NCBI RefSeq assembly: GCF_030160295.1
Contig: NZ_BSOB01000005.1
Span: forward strand, 62,001-126,000
Length of the DNA: 64,000 bases
Source of the DNA: Dyella acidisoli
Lineage (GTDB): Bacteria; Pseudomonadota; Gammaproteobacteria; Xanthomonadales; Rhodanobacteraceae
Reading direction: 5' to 3'
The position numbers were made by a program, and so were the translations under genes. This document shows positions 41,771 to 49,630 of the stretch, in pieces. Position 1 is the first letter of the stretch. The number at the start of each line of letters is the position of its first letter. The notes beneath the pieces are model-generated. The model ran no database searches. It had not been told where the DNA came from and saw only the letters and a program-made list of their open reading frames with translations.

Positions 41771-44172
41771 GGCTGCACAGCCCCGCGGCGACAGGTCAGC
41801 GGTCCAATCAAAGGTAAGGCGTGATGCGTGGGGGGCTTGTAAGGAAAGGTGACAGTGCAACGCCATGCAATGCCTTCGAGCTGAAGATGATTGGTGGCTT
41901 GCAGACCATTGACGAACGTGAGGCCGTCATAGCCAACGATGGTGTCAGTGCCGCTTTCGACATGATGCACCCGCGTTCCCTCAGGTATCGGTTTGCCCGA
42001 TGCGTCACGCAAAAGAATCGACGCGGCGGCGTATCGTGTGATCAGGAATCGCCCGAGCACACCCGATTGGGCCTGAGGCACAAGTACCATCGCCGTGGCA
42101 TCGATGCGCATGTCGACCGGCAGCCTGGAGGTATCGATCGATACATGGTTGTCTTGATATGAATTCAGGTCCGGAACGAGCAGGTAGCCGTGATCGTCGG
42201 TATGGCCGAGCAAGCGATTCTCGTGCAGTACTGGCACGCCCGCCACGCCGTCTGTCGATACCATTGCGAAGCCATCGTAAATACGGCGGGAAAACTGAAT
42301 GTCGCCATCCATCAGCACGATGGAGCCAAGGGCGTCGAACGATGCCGTAGTGTGTCCGGCGTAGTTCTGCACAATGCCGGTAAGCTGGCCGGCATTACCC
42401 AGGTATTGCAATTGCGCCTGGTGAAATCCCAATTGATTGAATTCACCACTTTGCAAGCCCCAGCCCCAGCCGCCGCCGTAATCGACTGGCCGAAACGCCT
42501 GCAGGTTGTTGTACGCGTGTCCGCCCTGGCTTCCCGCCACCGCATTCAATGACACGTTGTTTTCCAGCCCAAGGCTGATGTTGAGAAACACGCCGCGTGA
42601 ACTGTGCTGGTAAATATCCCGGTAAGCGCTCAGATTCAAGGACAGGTTGTGACGCAAACTCAAGCCGTAGGAGAGTGATGCAATGCGCGATGCTTCCACA
42701 TGCGGAAGTTTCGTTCCGATGTAGCTCAGGGCGAAATTCTGGTTACGGAAAAAGGGTAGGGATATCGTCAGGCGATCGGTGTGCGTGGGGACGGGTGCGC
42801 CATCGAGCGCCGCAAGGTCGCCATAGTGGCCGAACGTGCGAATGCTTTGTGCATCGATGGCATAGTGTGGTTCGATCCATTGATACCCCACACTGACCTG
42901 GGTGCCCGCCAACCGGCCACTGCTGAACCCGATCGCGCTATTGACGACGCCGTCCATGCCAAGCCTGACGAGCGTGCCAGCGCCAGCATTGAAAAGATGA
43001 TCGGTCGCCTCGCCATGCGCTTCGACGGTGAGTGCATCGCTGATGCCATAGCGCCAGGACCCGCTACCGGCCAAGTGCGGGGCGTAGTCGAAAGAAGCGA
43101 TACCGTAATCACGCCGCAAAAAACCTGCTTCCATCGAATAGCTCGACAGGCCTGTCGCCAGCATCTGCGTGTCGATATAGATGGGCATCGACAACGTTAC
43201 GGTTTGCCCCAGGGCGTTGCGTGTTATCAGGGTGGCTTGGCCGCCGCCCGTGATGCCGGGTACTTCATTGACCACGAACGGACCGCTCGGCACCTGCACA
43301 TTGAAGTGCTGCATGTTGTTCACGTACAGGTCGAGCGATGACGGCACCAATGCCGACCCCGTCAAGACGGGAAGAGGGAAGGTGACCAGATCGGGACGCA
43401 ACGCGAAGTTGCTGCGCCACTGGAAGCCGGCGAAGCGGATTGAGCGCGACCATGACAATGATGACGTAATCGCATCGCCCCATTGGATGGTGCGCAGCGT
43501 ATCTGGATCAGATTGGCTCCACGATGTGTCGTACCGTAAATAGCGTCGCGAAGCAGCGTCGAGATACGCAATGCCGGTGTTGCTGAATACCCCATCAGGA
43601 TCGAAATAGCGCTGTTCCGTCCAGAGTGCAAAACGATTGCCCGTTTCGTTTTGCGCAAAGGCGTCGTAGTTGAGTACAAGGCCGCGTCCAGATGTCGCTG
43701 GCATCGCTTGCGGCAACTGCCGCGAATCGACCACAAAAGGTTTGCGCACATTGTCCGGCAGCATGATGGTGACACGTTGGTGCGCTTTATCGTAGCGATA
43801 GCGAACGCCTGGAATCGCATCGAGCTGCACCTGGGCTGATTCGGTGATCCCCAACGTGTCGATCGCTATGCCGATGCGCGCAAGATCGGTTCCTGCGGCA
43901 GACAACTTTCTCCCGGTCGCCCGAAAGTGCACGATGAATGGCAGCGCCTCTCCGTTCACCGTTACTTCCAGGTAAACGTCTTCAGCCTGCTGCATATCCG
44001 CCACGAATGCTGCAGGAACGGCTGCGCGTCCAGCGAATGTCACGAGTGCGCCGGCCAGCGCCACGCCTAGCAGCGCCTCGCGAGGAAAGGTTCGAACAGC
44101 ATGACCCGAGCAGCCTCTGCTGCGGCAGAGCACGCATCGATGTGCTTCGCAGCGGGCTCGGTGATTGACCAC
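41767..44172 (-). CDS. Csu-type fimbrial usher (outer-membrane)
   Basis: An 801-residue usher of the archaic (sigma, Csu) chaperone-usher class. It forms the outer-membrane pore through which subunits are exported and assembled. It has an N-terminal signal-like hydrophobic stretch, then an FVADMQQAEDVYLEVTVNGE N-domain. A long beta-barrel follows with GITGGGQATLITRNALGQ and YSMEAGFLRRDYG, and the C-terminal domains read GVAGVPVLHENRLLGHTDDHGYLLVPDLNSYQDN. The start is GTG 44172, 3 bases after the chaperone stop, so the genes are in one transcript. No truncation was noticed. Confidence 0.9.
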   Translation of the reverse strand: MVNHRARCEAHRCVLCRSRGCSGHAVRTFPREALLGVALAGALVTFAGRAAVPAAFVADMQQAEDVYLEVTVNGEALPFIVHFRATGRKLSAAGTDLARIGIAIDTLGITESAQVQLDAIPGVRYRYDKAHQRVTIMLPDNVRKPFVVDSRQLPQAMPATSGRGLVLNYDAFAQNETGNRFALWTEQRYFDPDGVFSNTGIAYLDAASRRYLRYDTSWSQSDPDTLRTIQWGDAITSSLSWSRSIRFAGFQWRSNFALRPDLVTFPLPVLTGSALVPSSLDLYVNNMQHFNVQVPSGPFVVNEVPGITGGGQATLITRNALGQTVTLSMPIYIDTQMLATGLSSYSMEAGFLRRDYGIASFDYAPHLAGSGSWRYGISDALTVEAHGEATDHLFNAGAGTLVRLGMDGVVNSAIGFSSGRLAGTQVSVGYQWIEPHYAIDAQSIRTFGHYGDLAALDGAPVPTHTDRLTISLPFFRNQNFALSYIGTKLPHVEASRIASLSYGLSLRHNLSLNLSAYRDIYQHSSRGVFLNISLGLENNVSLNAVAGSQGGHAYNNLQAFRPVDYGGGWGWGLQSGEFNQLGFHQAQLQYLGNAGQLTGIVQNYAGHTTASFDALGSIVLMDGDIQFSRRIYDGFAMVSTDGVAGVPVLHENRLLGHTDDHGYLLVPDLNSYQDNHVSIDTSRLPVDMRIDATAMVLVPQAQSGVLGRFLITRYAAASILLRDASGKPIPEGTRVHHVESGTDTIVGYDGLTFVNGLQATNHLQLEGIAWRCTVTFPYKPPTHHALPLIGPLTCRRGAVQP

Positions 44173-44175
44173 GCG

Positions 44176-44895
44176 TCAGGGTGACGTGTCGATGGCGACA
44201 TGATCTTCAATCGGCAGCGCATTGACGTCGGCGCGGATATTCAAGGGCGCCTTAAGCTCACTATGGCTGTCCAGATTCACCCGCCACTGCATGGAGCGGC
44301 CGGCCAGCGCGTAGCCAAGCAGCCCCTTGTCCACCATGTAGGTTTTCCCATCAGCGGTCACGAACTGCACCATGCTTATCCGTGCTCGACGCCGCCCGGT
44401 ATTGGTGACGCGCAACCACCAGCCTCCGGCATCATGTCGCGCATGCCAGGTCAGCGCTGGTGCTCCCGTCATGCCGTCGGGTTCGACGAACACTGGCACG
44501 GAATAGCGCAACCGTATCATCACGCCATTTTCACCAGCGTTATCGGCAGCAGATAGTTCATCGATCAGAAGGCGATAGCTTTGCTCTTCGCTGGAATTTC
44601 CCGTATCGCTTCGTACCAGTCGAACGAACTGCTCGCCGTGCGCAGGAATTTCGATCAAGGGCGGACTGGCCACCAAATCCTGGGTGGTTAAGAGGTTGTC
44701 CTGGTCACTGGCCTGGTCCCAGTGAAAAACCCGCACTTGCCCGTACAGCGATCGATCGCCGAGGTTTTGCAAGGTAATGGTGACTGCACCTTCGCCGTGC
44801 CGAAGCTCGATCATGACCGGAGAAATCTGCAACGACGACGCTTGCCCGATGCCGCAAGGCATCAGCATCCCTGCCGCAAGCAGCAGGCGTCGCAC
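44176..44895 (-). CDS. Csu-type periplasmic pilus chaperone
   Basis: A 239-residue protein with a signal peptide and two immunoglobulin-like domains of the pilus chaperone fold. The start of the mature domain reads SLQISPVMIELRHGEGAVTITLQN and the domain contains YRLLIDELSA. Later RLRYSVPVFVEP corresponds to the subunit-binding strand. It guides subunits across the periplasm to the usher. GTG 44895 starts the gene 14 bases after the upstream subunit's stop. Confidence 0.9.
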   Translation of the reverse strand: MRRLLLAAGMLMPCGIGQASSLQISPVMIELRHGEGAVTITLQNLGDRSLYGQVRVFHWDQASDQDNLLTTQDLVASPPLIEIPAHGEQFVRLVRSDTGNSSEEQSYRLLIDELSAADNAGENGVMIRLRYSVPVFVEPDGMTGAPALTWHARHDAGGWWLRVTNTGRRRARISMVQFVTADGKTYMVDKGLLGYALAGRSMQWRVNLDSHSELKAPLNIRADVNALPIEDHVAIDTSP

Positions 44896-44909
44896 AGCGG
44901 CGCCCCGGC

Positions 44910-45434
44910 TCAGAAATACACCGTTGCAGTAACGGTCGTCTGATACGTGTCTGGGACGGGTGTCGCTTGCGTAGGTACCTGGCCGTACACCGTGATGGCT
45001 TGCGCGGAACCAGTCCCGGTGCCACCTTCCGTATTGGTGCCTTGAGTATTACCCCATAAGGTCGTATGACCGGTGTCCTGGTACAGCTCGAAGGCGACGG
45101 TAGTGCTTGTGTTGCCCGTCGTCGTGCCTGCCATAAGCCGGTTGGTAACGGTGGATCCAGTCACTGTGCCGGCATCCAGGCCGACGTTGTAAGGTGTGGT
45201 GTTGCTGCAGGTTACCGACAGCGTCGTCTGCTGGTTGATGGCGGCCGATAGCACTCCCGTGGTGCCGAAATTCAGCGGATTTGCAGTAATGCTGCAATTG
45301 GCCTGCAGCGTCAGGGTGACATTAAAAGTGGCGGTACTGGTGCCGTTGTTGTAGATGCCTGCGGAAAGCGGCATCGACAAGGCCCCAGCGATCACGGCAA
45401 CAGCCAACGCACAGCACAACGAATGGCGCTTCAT
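44910..45434 (-). CDS. Csu-type major pilin/SCPU-domain subunit
   Basis: A 174-residue exported protein with a signal peptide (MKRHSLCCALAVAVIAGALSMPLSA). It has one SCPU (spore coat U) domain with NCSITANPLNFGTTGVLS, a second Cys in VTCSNTTPYNVGLDAG, and the end DTYQTTVTATVYF. It is the likely main pilin of the operon. ATG 45434 was chosen because AAGGGGAAG lies 8 bases upstream; in-frame DNA runs on to 45497 without a ribosome site. First gene of the csu operon. Confidence 0.88.
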   Translation of the reverse strand: MKRHSLCCALAVAVIAGALSMPLSAGIYNNGTSTATFNVTLTLQANCSITANPLNFGTTGVLSAAINQQTTLSVTCSNTTPYNVGLDAGTVTGSTVTNRLMAGTTTGNTSTTVAFELYQDTGHTTLWGNTQGTNTEGGTGTGSAQAITVYGQVPTQATPVPDTYQTTVTATVYF

Positions 45435-45817
45435 AGGTGGCTTCCCCTTGAGTTGCGGAATGATCAAGCAGTCACGCCCGTCACGCATAACTCTCACACC
45501 ACTTCCTGGGCATGTGCGCCGCTATCTTTCTCGCGTTTGATCTCAGGGTCAAGTATCGCCAAGCGATGGGTTTGTACCAAAAAAAGTCAGACAAATTTAG
45601 ATCGCTTTAAATATCTATCCGTCGACGCAGCTGAAAAGGGGAGGCTATGATCGAAAAAGAAGGTAGATCTTGAGGTTTCCCGCGTTATCCGATGCCAGGC
45701 TTGCCTGTTTCATGGCTACTTAGGCACCTTTCCTGCTGACACGAAACGACCCATGATTTCGCGCAGCGTCGCCGAGACGTCCGGGGTGAGGAAAATTTTG
45801 ACGTAGTGAGGAGCGCG
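45435..45817. other. Divergent promoter region, csu operon and PhyH gene
   Basis: About 380 bases with no gene. An A/T-rich patch around 45580-45615 (AAATTTAGATCGCTTTAAATATC) is the likely csu promoter. No operator was recognised. Confidence 0.45.
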
Positions 45818-46804
45818 ATGGTCGAGACAGCGACAAGTCTTGGTATCGATGAGTTGCATACTTACTGGGCTCGCGAGTGCGCGCCAGGATCTGCTGCGCC
45901 GCTATCGCAGGATGTCGTGAAGACGTTGCTCGCTGGCTTGCGTCTTAACGTGCTGGAAACCCTGCGCTATTTGCATCAGGAACAGCCGAGTTATGCGCAA
46001 TTTGAAGCCTGGGTATGTGAGCGCAATGGCGGTGAGCTGAAAGAAGTCTCGCTGAATCGCTTGCGGCGTGCACTAGCAGGCGAGACCGTCGACGCCGAAG
46101 TCGGCAACCTCGAGCGTGTCGAAGGTCTGACCGCGGACGATCTTGCACATTGGCATGAGCATGGCTACGTCATCCTGCGCAACGCAATCACCCCGGAAGC
46201 GGCGGAGATCGCAGAGATGGCCATCTACGATTTTTTAGGCATGGGCCGTGACGATCCGGAGTCCTGGTATCGCGAATCGCTGGGCCATTCCATCTGGGTG
46301 CCGTTACTGCGGCATCCGGCGCTGGCGGCCAATCGTCGCGCGCCACGTATTCACAAGGCTCATGCACAACTGTGGGGGCGCGAAGATCTTTGGGTAACCA
46401 TCGACCAAGTCGGATTTAATCCACCGGAGCGCGAAAACTGGCCGTTTCCCGGACCGCATTTGCACTGGGACGCCACGCTCGCCGAACCGCACTGCTTTGC
46501 ATTGCAGGGCATCCTGTATCTCGCCGACGTCGATGAGAACCAGGGGGCATTTAGTTGCGTACCGGGCTTTCATCGCACGCTGAAGCATTGGCTGAAAAGC
46601 ATTCCCGAGGGCGTGAGTGCGCATGATCATGCGCGGCGCACCTTGACGATGAAGCCGGTTGCCGCAAAGCGCGGCGACATGATCATCTGGCATCACCTGC
46701 TGCCGCATGGCAGCAGTCCGAACCGCGCACAGCGACCACGCGTCGTGCAATATATGTCGCTGCAACCCACTCGCTTTGCCTACACCGAGGAATGGAAGTC
46801 TTGA
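45818..46804 (+). CDS. Phytanoyl-CoA dioxygenase family Fe(II)/2-oxoglutarate enzyme
   Basis: A 328-residue soluble oxygenase. The metal facial triad is HLHWDAT (His-x-Asp) and the distal His of WHHLLPHGSSPNRAQRPR, with the Arg in the same stretch for 2-oxoglutarate. The N-terminal 110 residues are helical and not part of the oxygenase fold. It would hydroxylate an unknown small molecule. The start ATG 45818 has TGAGGAG just upstream. It stands alone, without cofactor or pathway genes nearby. Confidence 0.85.
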   Translation: MVETATSLGIDELHTYWARECAPGSAAPLSQDVVKTLLAGLRLNVLETLRYLHQEQPSYAQFEAWVCERNGGELKEVSLNRLRRALAGETVDAEVGNLERVEGLTADDLAHWHEHGYVILRNAITPEAAEIAEMAIYDFLGMGRDDPESWYRESLGHSIWVPLLRHPALAANRRAPRIHKAHAQLWGREDLWVTIDQVGFNPPERENWPFPGPHLHWDATLAEPHCFALQGILYLADVDENQGAFSCVPGFHRTLKHWLKSIPEGVSAHDHARRTLTMKPVAAKRGDMIIWHHLLPHGSSPNRAQRPRVVQYMSLQPTRFAYTEEWKS

Positions 46805-46947
46805 TTGCGAAAGCTTCGCCAGTGATGGCACTCAGGTTGACCTTCGTCGGAAAAATGAGCCAATCAGGCGATTGTTGTAGGGAGTAGGGCGAGTATTCGC
46901 TTCCCACTGCGAACCCATCCAGCTTCAACTAAGTGGAGAATGTCGGC

Positions 46948-47241
46948 ATGAGGCAAGCTTTAGGTGCAAATGCAGCTATCGCGATCGCCTTCTTATCTTG
47001 GGCCGTTCTGTTCTTTGGTCTGACGTCCTTGCTTGGTGACCCCAGGCACGGCTTCGAGGCCCCGGGACAAGCACTCAAGCTGCGTTCTTTCTGGAGCTTA
47101 TCCATCTTAGGTTTTTGCCTGACTTTGTGTTCAGCTTTTCTCGCAATCGGAACTTTTCGGATGGCAAGATGGCGAGCCATATTTTCAATGGCAATATCCG
47201 GGATTGGAGGAGCTTGCTTCTTGTTTGTATTGTTTTACTGA
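46948..47241 (+). CDS. Small three-helix membrane protein
   Basis: A 97-residue protein with three hydrophobic segments (IAIAFLSWAVLFFGL, SLSILGFCLTLCSAFLAIG, FSMAISGIGGACFLFVLFY). I do not recognise a family. ATG 46948 was preferred over GTG 46933, with GGAG 10 bases upstream. It lies between the PhyH gene and the mini EF-Ts gene. Confidence 0.55.
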   Translation: MRQALGANAAIAIAFLSWAVLFFGLTSLLGDPRHGFEAPGQALKLRSFWSLSILGFCLTLCSAFLAIGTFRMARWRAIFSMAISGIGGACFLFVLFY

Positions 47242-47314
47242 ATCTTGGATGGTTCGCTTCCGACCCAAAACGGACCTAAAGTAGGTGTCATCTATTGCTG
47301 TTTAGGTGTAGCCA

Positions 47315-47683
47315 ATGATAAGAATGCCCTCCTATCGAGTTTTGCACTCTTGCGTCCATCTTGGCCGAATTGGAGTTCTTGCTGAATTTGGGTGCGATTC
47401 GGATTTCGTGGCGAAATCTGAGAAATTTCGAACATTCATTAATGATGTGACGATGCATATCGCTGCTAACGTAGCAACGGATCTTGAATCGTTACATGCA
47501 GAGCCATTTTTTAAAGACGATTCTCGAACCGTACGCGACATGCTGGACGAGGCGTCGCGTCAGTTTAGGGAGGGCATCTGCGTGCTACGGTTCGTTCGAT
47601 GGTCAGTCGATGATTACGAACGCCCCTTTGAATCTATGCCTCCACGAAGTCCGGCAGTAATTTACCGATTTGGCCATCACTAG
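47315..47683 (+). CDS. Stand-alone EF-Ts core domain protein (mini EF-Ts)
   Basis: A 122-residue protein that matches the core of elongation factor Ts. LHSCVHLGRIGVLAEFGC-DSDFVAK-SEKF at 10-38 corresponds to the YIH-x-GGRIGVLVEVNC-ETDFVAR block, and MHIAANV follows. AEPFFKDDSRTVRDMLDEA (62-80) and CVLRFVRW correspond to the QPFI-KD...VRRFVRF block. Asp30-Phe31-Val32 is the pair that opens the EF-Tu nucleotide site in true EF-Ts. The UBA-like N-terminus and the coiled-coil insert are absent. It could bind EF-Tu as an exchanger, decoy or regulator; which is unknown. The gene has AGGTG before ATG 47315. It is far smaller than the cell's own EF-Ts (about 280 residues). Confidence 0.75.
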   Translation: MIRMPSYRVLHSCVHLGRIGVLAEFGCDSDFVAKSEKFRTFINDVTMHIAANVATDLESLHAEPFFKDDSRTVRDMLDEASRQFREGICVLRFVRWSVDDYERPFESMPPRSPAVIYRFGHH

Positions 47684-47937
47684 TTTGACTTCGCGCATAT
47701 ATTCGGCAGGATGCTTAGCGGTCGAGTTTTGTGATAGCTGAGTGTCCGCCTCCGCCCCGAAGCTGGCAGTCCCGGGCCGGGGCTCTCTGTCTGGTTAAAA
47801 GTCCGGTGGCTAGTCGGACGCGGCAGGGATAAGCTTCAGCAAGAACAATGAGTTGAGCACGGATCTCTTTGCACGATCGGGATGTATAACCGGGCAGGTT
47901 TGTCCGTACATTCAATAGTTAGAAGTCATGGGGGGCC

Positions 47938-48428
47938 ATGCAAATTTATGAGCGCGTGACCGTTGCTAGCGACCTCAGTTGTAGAAGGGGCGACGACAGC
48001 GTCGCTGTGGTCCACGCGTGCAAAAGTCCATGCCACCAGATCGCAGTGGGATACAGTGGAACGTTGCCTAACACCCATCCCAATTATCTTGTGCTTGAGA
48101 GGGAAAACGATATTTTTCTAAATATCATTGATCCATCTGTGCCTCTCTTCATGCCCCCATTGTTTACTCGATTTCTGGAATTTTCTAACAATCACTGGCA
48201 GGCTGGACAGCAACTGCTCATCCACTGCTCATCCACTGCAACCTGGGTGAGTCCAGGGCGCCATCTTTGGCTCTGCTTTTCTTAGCGAAGGGGCTTTCTG
48301 CCATTCCCGCTGATTCGTACGAGTTGGCGCGGCGAAGCTTTCAGGAACTTTATCCTCGATACAATCCCGGCAAAGGTATCGAGAGTTATTTTTCCAGAAA
48401 CTGGAAACTTCTTGGCAATGACTTCTAA
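47938..48428 (+). pseudogene. Dual-specificity protein phosphatase cassette, frameshifted
   Basis: Removing one copy of the tandem 11-mer at 48215-48236 yields a 159-residue phosphatase. It has ...GTLPNTHPNYLVLERENDI, then QQLLIHCNLGESRAPS with the catalytic Cys and Arg of the HC-x5-R loop, then LALLFLAKGL and ending LLGNDF. As it stands, the frame shifts just before the Cys and ends early at 48285. The intact frame stops within the attC site at 48425-48516, as usual for an integron cassette. ATG 47938 follows GGGGGCC. Confidence 0.8.
48215..48236 (+). repeat. Tandem 11-bp duplication TGCTCATCCAC
   Basis: Two adjacent exact copies of TGCTCATCCAC (48215-48225 and 48226-48236), followed by TGC. 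One copy restores the phosphatase frame. Slippage could remove or add a copy, so this may be a reversible switch as well as a mutation. Confidence 0.9.
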
Positions 48429-48516
48429 CAAATCGCTGCAGCTGTCACTTGCCCGGTCGCCTGCGGTTGCTTCCTCAACCACGGCCGCCGCAAGTGCAGC
48501 TGAGCTCAAGCGTTAG
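48425..48516 (+). other. Integron attC recombination site
   Basis: Starts CTAACAA and ends GCGTTAG (complementary CTAAC / GTTAG). Inside, GCAGCTG-T-CACTTGC pairs with GCAAGTG-CAGCTG except for one unpaired T, the extrahelical base typical of attC. Length about 92 bases. It contains the stop codon of the phosphatase frame and lies 12 bases before the next gene. No integron integrase gene is in the window. Confidence 0.8.
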
Positions 48517-48528
48517 CGCCGCCCGCAC

Positions 48529-49062
48529 ATGCTCATTCACGATTACAACGGCAAAGGTATGTGGAGTGTAGAAGCCGTCCAAGGGCGGTACATGGAGTAC
48601 TGTGGCCGACTGGGTGTTGAGATTCCGCGCGAGCTGCTGCCCAAGATCTACCAGCGGCAAGATGTGACCTGGATCTATCCGATCATGGAGCCGGTCATTG
48701 AAGGCATCAAAGCTGGCGACACTGCTTGCGCAACGCTGGGCGTGGAGTTCATGGAGCAGGACACTACATTTCCCTTTGGCCGGGTACTTAAGAGCAATAC
48801 TGCGCGGGCTCTAAAGAGAGCCGATCTTTCGCCAGCCCTTAAAACCCGTATTAGGCGGCGGGTCGCAGCCATGTTGGCTGCAGGCAATACGCCTCGCGAG
48901 TTCAAAGAGTATGCCCGCCTGCTTCGGAAAGTCGGTTTTGAGGAGTTTTGGCCCCGCATGTCGGTTACAGCGCCAGTGGGCAACAAGTACGCCATGCGCT
49001 ACTTTGCCTACTTTCGTGCAATTCAAGAGCGCTCCGCCTCAGTCGTACCGGGTGGGCGCTGA
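48529..49062 (+). CDS. Hypothetical integron-cassette protein
   Basis: A 177-residue soluble protein, unknown family. It starts MLIHDYNGKGMWSVEAVQG, 12 bases after the GTTAG of the attC. An in-frame TAG is 15 bases upstream, so the start is not further 5'. The middle is helical (PALKTRIRRRVAAMLAAGNTPREFKEY) and the end is basic. It has no signal peptide and no recognised catalytic motif. The gene sits between an attC and a degenerate attC-like sequence, so it looks like a captured cassette. Confidence 0.7.
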   Translation: MLIHDYNGKGMWSVEAVQGRYMEYCGRLGVEIPRELLPKIYQRQDVTWIYPIMEPVIEGIKAGDTACATLGVEFMEQDTTFPFGRVLKSNTARALKRADLSPALKTRIRRRVAAMLAAGNTPREFKEYARLLRKVGFEEFWPRMSVTAPVGNKYAMRYFAYFRAIQERSASVVPGGR

Positions 49063-49110
49063 CAATTCATTCAAGCCGACGTCGCTTCGCAGCTGGTTCT
49101 CATTCGTCGG
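49060..49110 (+). other. Degenerate attC-like site after the cassette gene
   Basis: TGACAATTCATTCAAGCC followed by GACGTCGCTTCGCAGC resembles the left half of Xanthomonas-type attC sites (TAACAATTCATTCAAGCC...GCCGCTTCGC). The right half with GTTAG is not recognisable. The stop of the preceding gene is its first bases. Confidence 0.5.
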
Positions 49111-49131
49111 GCCAACTAATACAGGCTAGAA

Positions 49132-49153
49132 GGTCCGCAACCCGAAGCGGACC
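49132..49153. repeat. GTCCGC hairpin repeat, copy 3
   Basis: Perfect arms GGTCCGC and GCGGACC with an 8-base loop, directly downstream of the degenerate attC. It is the same family as 205-228 and 992-1017. Confidence 0.55.
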
Positions 49154-49209
49154 CCGGGCTGCCGGGCGGGCTATATTTGGATACCGTTGTGCAGTGGAGC
49201 GAAGGTGAT

Positions 49210-49527
49210 ATGGGTCGTCTAACGGCACTACCATTCATCGTAATTGGAGGCATTCTTCATCTTTGCGCGTTGTTTGCGATAGAAATTCCCATCCTCAATT
49301 GCGAAGCGCGACCGGAATGCATATCTGAGGAAAGTGCGGTTGCTTTGAGGATTCTAGGATTTCCGATGAACGTGGTTATTAGCATCTTTGGCCTAGGAGG
49401 CCACCCGTTAACTCAAGTCATGTTGTTTGCAGGTCTTCTCAATTCGTTCGTTGCAATGGCTATTGTTTGGTTTGTTCTCGTTAGGCCATTCGTTGTACGC
49501 GCAAAACGCAAAACATCCACCGGCTGA
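49210..49527 (+). CDS. Small membrane protein
   Basis: A 105-residue protein with three hydrophobic segments (LPFIVIGGILHLCALFAIEI, VALRILGFPMNVVISIFGL, LLNSFVAMAIVWFVLV), a Cys pair in the first loop and a basic tail. No known family was recognised. ATG 49210 with GAAGGTG just upstream. It may be a third cassette-borne gene, though no attC follows it. Confidence 0.55.
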   Translation: MGRLTALPFIVIGGILHLCALFAIEIPILNCEARPECISEESAVALRILGFPMNVVISIFGLGGHPLTQVMLFAGLLNSFVAMAIVWFVLVRPFVVRAKRKTSTG

Positions 49528-49630
49528 ATCCGCAACCCAAAGCCGACCTCAGCAGGACAAATGTGAGAGGGTGCAGGAAGGGCAGAGTGACGCCAGGCAT
49601 TGATTGATGCGGGTGTCATCCACGCGATGG

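Noticed and set aside
47715-47937. Another attC site before the phosphatase cassette (GTTAGAAG near 47917)
   Set aside because: A GTTAG is present, but no matching CTAAC arm at attC distance with paired interior could be found, so it is not called.
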